Shown in pieces: positions 60,095-64,000 of a stretch of 64,000 bases of DNA. Location: the NCBI GenBank assembly GCA_963842795.1, contig CAWJHV010000038.1:62001-126000 (forward strand). The letters are read 5' to 3'. Position 1 is the stretch's first letter; every line of letters starts with the position of its first letter. The notes under the pieces were generated by a model. The model had not been told where the DNA came from. It searched no databases and saw nothing but the letters and a program-made list of their open reading frames with translations. Origin of the DNA: WHSW01 sp963842795 (GTDB lineage: Bacteria; Actinomycetota; Thermoleophilia; Solirubrobacterales; 70-9). Made by a program: the position numbers and the translations under genes.

Positions 60095-61381
60095 CTACCC
60101 CTTGATCTCGGTCCAGGCCGAGACCCAGTCGTTGTAGTCCATGCACTCCTCGCCGCGGTCGTCGCCGCAATCCGCGAGCGGCGTGTTCCAGTAGTAGACG
60201 CGCTGCCAGAACTCCGGGTTGTCGGCGTTGTAGAGCTCGCAATGGTTCGGAGCGCCGAAGTACGCGGGATCCAGCGTCTTGAACTCCGCGCACGACTTGC
60301 TCTGGGCCGGCGCCTCGCCGAACCATGCCGCGACCTTGGCGTTGGCTTCCGGACTGATGATGTGGTCCATCCACAGGTACATGCAGTTCGGATGCTCGGC
60401 CTCGGAGCTGATCATCCACGTGTCCGACCATCCGGTCGCGTCCTCCTCGGGGAGGAAGCCCTGCGAGGCAGGGGTCGACTTGACCGGCGCATCCTCACCG
60501 AGCAGCGTGAAGTACTGGTATTGCCAGGTGGTGCCGACATCGACGTCGCCATTGGCGAACGACGAGATCTGCTTTGCGAAGTCGACCCAGTACTCGCCGA
60601 CGTTCGGCCGCTGTTGCTTCAGCAGGTCGACCGCGGCGTTGAACTGGTCCTCGTCGAGCTCGTACGGATTGTCGATCCCGAGGTCGGGCTGATGCGCCTT
60701 GAGGTAGAGCGCCGCGTCGGCGATGTAGATCGGGTCGTCGTAGACGCTGATCTTGCCCGAGTACTTCGACGCCTCCTCGGGGTCGAGGATCACCGACCAC
60801 GAGCTGCCGTCCGCGTCGACGTTGTCGCCGTTCCACATCAGCAGGTTCGCCCCGCGCCCGTGCGGGATTCCGTAATGGGTGCCGTCGAACGTGTTGTAGG
60901 ACTGATCCTTGAGGTCCTCGAACACCGTTGCGTAGTTCGGCACCAGGTCGACGTTGACGGGATCGACGAGGTCCGCCGCGACGAGCCGTGCGCTCGCATT
61001 GCCCGAGGCGGAGAGGCCGTCGTACTCGCCGCTCTCCATCAGCTTCACCATCTCGTCCGAGGTGCCGGCGACCTTGGCGTTGACCTGGCAGCCGCTCTCC
61101 TTCTCGAAGTCGGTGACCCAGTCGACCTTCGGATCCGCCGAGCCGTCCTCGCAGTAGCCGGCCCAGCAGATCAGGTTGAGCTCGCCCTCGCCCGCACCCA
61201 CCTCGGTCAGGGCCTCGGTGGTCGAACCGTCTCCGTCGTCGTCGCTGCTCCCGCAGCCGACGGCGAACGCCGCGAGCGCGAGCAGCCCGGCGATTACGAG
61301 CCAGGCGACCCGGACGCGGCTTCCTCCTCTGCGAGGCGAAACCCGAGCCGCGCCGCCGTTGAGGCGCCTTGTGTTGCGCAT
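60095..61381 (-). CDS. potD: Polyamine-type binding lipoprotein PotD, system 3
   Basis: The 428-residue lipoprotein may start at ATG 61381 or at the adjoining GTG 61384, behind GAGAGGAG. The signal (LVIAGLLALAAFAVGCGSSD) has lipobox AVGC with the Cys near residue 42. Mature features are LNLICWAGYCEDGSADPKVD, MVKLMESGEYDGLSASGNAS and DVGTTWQYQYFTLLGEDAPV. It is a distant PotD type, so it may bind a different amine. The first 13 codons of the signal region are supplied by repeat R3, which is unusual. Confidence 0.85.
   Translation of the reverse strand: MRNTRRLNGGAARVSPRRGGSRVRVAWLVIAGLLALAAFAVGCGSSDDDGDGSTTEALTEVGAGEGELNLICWAGYCEDGSADPKVDWVTDFEKESGCQVNAKVAGTSDEMVKLMESGEYDGLSASGNASARLVAADLVDPVNVDLVPNYATVFEDLKDQSYNTFDGTHYGIPHGRGANLLMWNGDNVDADGSSWSVILDPEEASKYSGKISVYDDPIYIADAALYLKAHQPDLGIDNPYELDEDQFNAAVDLLKQQRPNVGEYWVDFAKQISSFANGDVDVGTTWQYQYFTLLGEDAPVKSTPASQGFLPEEDATGWSDTWMISSEAEHPNCMYLWMDHIISPEANAKVAAWFGEAPAQSKSCAEFKTLDPAYFGAPNHCELYNADNPEFWQRVYYWNTPLADCGDDRGEECMDYNDWVSAWTEIKG
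61330..61376. repeat. Dispersed repeat R3, copy 3, inside the potD signal-peptide coding region
   Basis: The core 61344-61374 is identical to 46651-46681 over 31 bases. Here it is translated on the reverse strand as NTRRLNGGAAR within the basic N-region of the system 3 PotD signal peptide. Confidence 0.65.
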
Positions 61382-62454
61382 CACTGATCTCCTCTCTGAT
61401 CGCCCGCGGTTGCGACCGCGACCGTGTGTTCAGGCCGCCATCCGACGACCACCTCCCGTCCAACCTGCTCGAGCGCCTCCGCGGAGGACGTCTCGAGGTT
61501 CTGGCGGACGACTTGGAGATCTCCCCCGGCGTCGAGGGCGACGAGGTAGCGGGTGATCATCCCCGCGTAGGCCACGTCTCGCACCTGCCCGCTCTCGACC
61601 TGCATGCCGTCGGCAGCCTCCCCGGGCTCGAGCAGCCTCACCTTCTCGGGGCGGATCGTGAATTGGCGCCCGTCGCGTTCGAGCAGGTTCGAGACGCCCA
61701 CGAAGGCGGAGACGAAGCGGTTGGCGGGCGCCTCGTAGACCTCGGCCGGCGTGCCGACCTGTTCGATCCGGCCGTCGTTGAAGACCGCGATCCGATCCGA
61801 CATCGTCAGCGCCTCCTCCTGGTCGTGGGTGACGTAGACGAACGTGATCCCGACCTCCCCCTGGATCTGCTTGAGCTCGACCTGCATCTGCTCGCGCAGC
61901 TTCAGGTCGAGCGCGCCGAGCGGTTCGTCGAGCAGCAGCACCCGCGGCCGGTTCACGATCGAGCGCGCGAGCGCGACCCGCTGGCGCTGCCCGCCGGAGA
62001 GCTCGGAGGGCTTGCGATCGGCGTAGTCGCCGAGGCGGACCATCTCGAGCGCCTCGTCGCGGCGCCGCGCGCGCTCGTCCTTGGCGACCTTGCGCACCCG
62101 CATCCCGTACTCGACGTTCTCGCCGACGGTCATGTGCGGAAACAACGCGTAGTCCTGGAAGACGGTGTTGACCTCGCGGTCGTACGGAGGCAGGTCTCCG
62201 ACGTCCCGCCCGCCGAGCTCGACCGTGCCCTCGTCGGGGAGCTCGAAGCCCGCGATCATCCTCAGGGTGGTCGTCTTGCCGGAGCCCGACGGCCCGAGCA
62301 TGGTGAAGAACTCGCCCCGGGCGATCTCGAGGTCGATTCCGGCGACCGCGACCACGTCACCGTAGGTCTTGCGGACCCCGCGCAGGCGGATGTCCGGGGC
62401 GGCGTCGGCATCGCCCGTGTCCCCGCGCTCCGGCGCCGTCGCCGAAGTGCTCAA
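61381..62454 (-). CDS. potA: Polyamine-type ABC transporter ATP-binding protein PotA, system 3
   Basis: This 357-residue ATPase has Walker A MLGPSGSGKTTTLRMIAGFE, signature LSGGQRQRVALARSIVNRPR, Walker B VLLLDEPLGALDLKLREQMQ and switch VYVTHDQEEALTMSDR. A TOBE-type C-terminus follows. I start it at TTG 62454, directly behind GGGAGGAGAGG; longer readings extend into non-coding sequence. The stop overlaps the potD start (GTGATG). It is the first gene of system 3, with a 59-base gap to azlD upstream. Confidence 0.9.
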   Translation of the reverse strand: MSTSATAPERGDTGDADAAPDIRLRGVRKTYGDVVAVAGIDLEIARGEFFTMLGPSGSGKTTTLRMIAGFELPDEGTVELGGRDVGDLPPYDREVNTVFQDYALFPHMTVGENVEYGMRVRKVAKDERARRRDEALEMVRLGDYADRKPSELSGGQRQRVALARSIVNRPRVLLLDEPLGALDLKLREQMQVELKQIQGEVGITFVYVTHDQEEALTMSDRIAVFNDGRIEQVGTPAEVYEAPANRFVSAFVGVSNLLERDGRQFTIRPEKVRLLEPGEAADGMQVESGQVRDVAYAGMITRYLVALDAGGDLQVVRQNLETSSAEALEQVGREVVVGWRPEHTVAVATAGDQRGDQ

Positions 62455-62513
62455 CCTCTCCTCCCATGCGCACACGCGCGGTCCGATTCCAAGCCGAGAT
62501 GACGTTATCTCAT

Positions 62514-62828
62514 CTAAAAGACCGCACGGACCACTGCCGTGACCACGGCGGCGATCCCCACGGCCGGGAGTGTGCCGGCCCCCACTCGGAGCGCGACCGC
62601 GGCGGCCCCGACGCCGAGCACCCGGGCGTCGACGTCGAGCGAGCCGCCCTCCGGGGCGCCGACGGTCTCGACCACGATCAGCGCCGCGAGGAGCGCCGGC
62701 GCGACGAGGCCGATCACACCCTGGAACGCGGCCGGGAGCTCGCGGCCCCCGAGCACCACCGGGCCGGAGGCGCGGATCAGCGCCGTCGTGACCGTCAGCA
62801 CCGCGATCGTGACCCACACGGCGGTCAT
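62514..62828 (-). CDS. azlD: AzlD-family branched-chain amino acid export subunit
   Basis: This 104-residue membrane protein begins MTAVWVTIAVLTVTTALIRA and has three or four hydrophobic helices. It includes FQGVIGLVAPALLAALIVVE, the typical AzlD pattern. AzlD works with AzlC to export branched-chain or related amino acids. The start overlaps the azlC stop by 4 bases, as in many azlCD pairs. Confidence 0.88.
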   Translation of the reverse strand: MTAVWVTIAVLTVTTALIRASGPVVLGGRELPAAFQGVIGLVAPALLAALIVVETVGAPEGGSLDVDARVLGVGAAAVALRVGAGTLPAVGIAAVVTAVVRAVF

Positions 62829-63580
62829 CGGGGCTCCTTCCGCCGACGGCCGCGGAGCCCGAGGAGCGCGGCTGCCGTGGCGGCGATCACCGGCACCCCC
62901 GCGGGGGTGAACGGGGTCAGGACGAACGCGATCAGCGCCCCGAGCGCGGCCGCCGCCGCCGGCGGCCCCCACCGCAGCTCGCCCTCGACCAGGATGCACA
63001 GGAAGAAGGCGGGGAAGAGGACGTCGAGCCCGAGTGCGGCCGGGTCGCCGATCAGATCGCCGGCGAAGACGCCGATCGCCGTCCCGCCGACCCAGCACGG
63101 ATACGACGGCAGGGTGGCGCCGAGCATGAACCAGGGGTCGAAGTTCCCGCCGCCGCGGCTCGCCGCCGCCCAGGAGAAGTCGATCATCGCCTGCCCGGTT
63201 GCCGCCCGCCGCCACGCGTTGCCTCCGAGCGAGGGGGCGAGCGCGATGCCCATCGGCACGTAGCGCAGGTTGAGCAGGATCCCCGGGATGAACGCCGCCA
63301 CGGCCCCGCCCCCGGCGCCGAGCACGGCGGTGGAGGCGAACTGGGCCGAGCCCGCGAAGACGAGCACCGACATCACGATCGGCGCCACGTTGCCCATGAT
63401 CGGCGCGGCGAGGACGCCGAACGAGATCGAGAGCACGAGCGCGGCGACCGCGTACGGGATGCCGATCCGCAGCCCCGTACGCAGGCGCTCGCGGGGCGGC
63501 AGGCTCAGGTGCTCGAGGTCGGCCGCCTCGGCCCCCGCGCCCGCCGCTCGCTGCTCCTTGGAAGACCCCTGAACCGACAC
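62825..63580 (-). CDS. azlC: AzlC-family branched-chain amino acid permease
   Basis: This 251-residue membrane protein has ALVLSISFGVLAAPIMGNVA, the family signature VFAGSAQFASTAVLGAGGGA and NLRYVPMGIALAPSLGGNAW. It forms an exporter with AzlD. It starts at GTG 63580, inside a perfect hairpin (63578-63604), so initiation could be affected by RNA structure. ATP-independent export is typical of the family. Confidence 0.88.
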   Translation of the reverse strand: MSVQGSSKEQRAAGAGAEAADLEHLSLPPRERLRTGLRIGIPYAVAALVLSISFGVLAAPIMGNVAPIVMSVLVFAGSAQFASTAVLGAGGGAVAAFIPGILLNLRYVPMGIALAPSLGGNAWRRAATGQAMIDFSWAAASRGGGNFDPWFMLGATLPSYPCWVGGTAIGVFAGDLIGDPAALGLDVLFPAFFLCILVEGELRWGPPAAAAALGALIAFVLTPFTPAGVPVIAATAAALLGLRGRRRKEPR

Positions 63581-63604
63581 GGCCCGCCATTCTGGCGGGC
63601 CGTG
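63578..63604 (-). terminator. Perfect hairpin overlapping the azlC start, possible terminator of the upstream gene
   Basis: CACGGCCCGCC (63578-63588) pairs with GGCGGGCCGTG (63594-63604) around the loop ATTCT. It lies 32 bases after the leftward NlpC/P60-like gene. There is no T-run on the reverse strand, so termination would be weak. The stem includes the azlC GTG codon. Confidence 0.5.
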
Positions 63605-63635
63605 ACCGGGCGAGTTATTCGGGTTTCTTGTGGCG

Positions 63636-64000
63636 CTAGAAGCCGGCCGGATGGCGTGCGACGTAGCCGCTGCCGTTGCGCATCGCCTTGCTCCAGCCCG
63701 GGCCGTCGCCGGCCGTCATCGAGGTGTCGAGGCGCAGGCCCGCGATCACCGCGTAGATGTGGCCCGAGTTGGCGTACGTCGTGATCCAGGCGCCCTTGCC
63801 GCCCTTCTCCCAGTCCATGAAGGACCCGGAGGGCATCGAGGCGTCGAGCAGCCCGGCGCCCGTGAGCGCGTAGCTGACCGACCCGGAGCAGTCGTAGCAC
63901 GTGTCGCGCCGGCGACCGTGGCCACCGCCCATGCAGTACGGCTTGCCCTTGACGATCTCGTTCGCGGCCTCGATCGCGCGCACGACCTTTCGTGGCGCGT
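63636..64000 (-). CDS. NlpC/P60-like cell-wall hydrolase, N-terminus off the window
   Basis: The reverse frame is open from the window edge to a stop at 63636, giving about 120 residues that end RNGSGYVARHPAGF. It contains PYCMGGGHGRRRDTCYDCSG with the likely catalytic Cys in DCSGSVSYAL. The later NSGHIYAVIAGLRLDTSMTA has the expected His. This matches NlpC/P60 or CHAP-type peptidoglycan hydrolases, although the spacing is slightly unusual. The start codon and any signal peptide lie beyond 64000. Confidence 0.7.
   Translation of the reverse strand, partial: APRKVVRAIEAANEIVKGKPYCMGGGHGRRRDTCYDCSGSVSYALTGAGLLDASMPSGSFMDWEKGGKGAWITTYANSGHIYAVIAGLRLDTSMTAGDGPGWSKAMRNGSGYVARHPAGF

Overview
The window is very GC-rich chromosomal DNA from a Gram-positive-type bacterium. 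It has many GTG and TTG starts, 4-base stop/start overlaps, lipobox-anchored binding proteins and 11-base direct-repeat PHO boxes, which together suggest an actinobacterium. A Thermoleophilia/Solirubrobacterales member is my best guess, by inference only, because there is no rRNA or tRNA in the window to place it.

Region 1 (1-14.9 kb) handles phosphate and polyphosphate. It holds a crotonase fragment, undecaprenyl-diphosphatase, an OmpR-type response regulator and a complete pstS-pstC-pstA-pstB-phoU operon. A TIM-barrel isomerase-like gene, an exopolyphosphatase, a CHAD protein split into two overlapping genes, a secreted M1 peptidase and polyphosphate kinase 1 follow. PHO-box-like repeats precede pstS (two 11-mers) and, on the other strand, the TIM-barrel gene (three 11-mers).

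Region 2 (14.9-32.3 kb) is amine and polyamine catabolism. It contains a glycine-oxidase-like FAD enzyme, DNA polymerase IV, an esterase, a methylmalonate-semialdehyde-type dehydrogenase and an aminoaldehyde-type dehydrogenase. A potADBC polyamine transporter is divergent from a class III aminotransferase, a PucR regulator, alanine dehydrogenase and an aminobutyraldehyde-type dehydrogenase. The inferred route is import, transamination to pyruvate, pyruvate regeneration by alanine dehydrogenase, then aldehyde oxidation.

Region 3 (32.3-39.9 kb) is mixed: a diglyceride-type glycosyltransferase, a DMT transporter, a DegT aminotransferase with an epimerase/membrane fusion protein, a thioesterase-fold protein, a cysteine-desulfurase-like protein and a GNAT acetyltransferase.

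Region 4 (39.9-62.5 kb) is a second, larger amine region. A 16-base palindrome, (T/C)TGAC(T/C)ACAA(G/A)GTCAA, sits upstream of a CrtI-like oxidoreductase, in the acyl-CoA dehydrogenase/Rieske oxygenase divergent promoter, and in the Tat amidohydrolase/TetR divergent promoter. It therefore defines a likely TetR regulon that may also include an ADP-forming acyl-CoA synthetase. Next come a second TetR gene, a potD-potB-potC-potA-amine oxidase operon, a nitrilase with an orphan PotD, a third TetR gene and a third Pot transporter. The window ends with azlC/azlD and an NlpC/P60-like fragment.

Two overall features stand out. Several short dispersed repeats occur between and inside these operons, including between potB and potC of two separate Pot operons. 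Six genes carry single-base frameshifts (eight events in total) that look like sequence errors or very recent decay.
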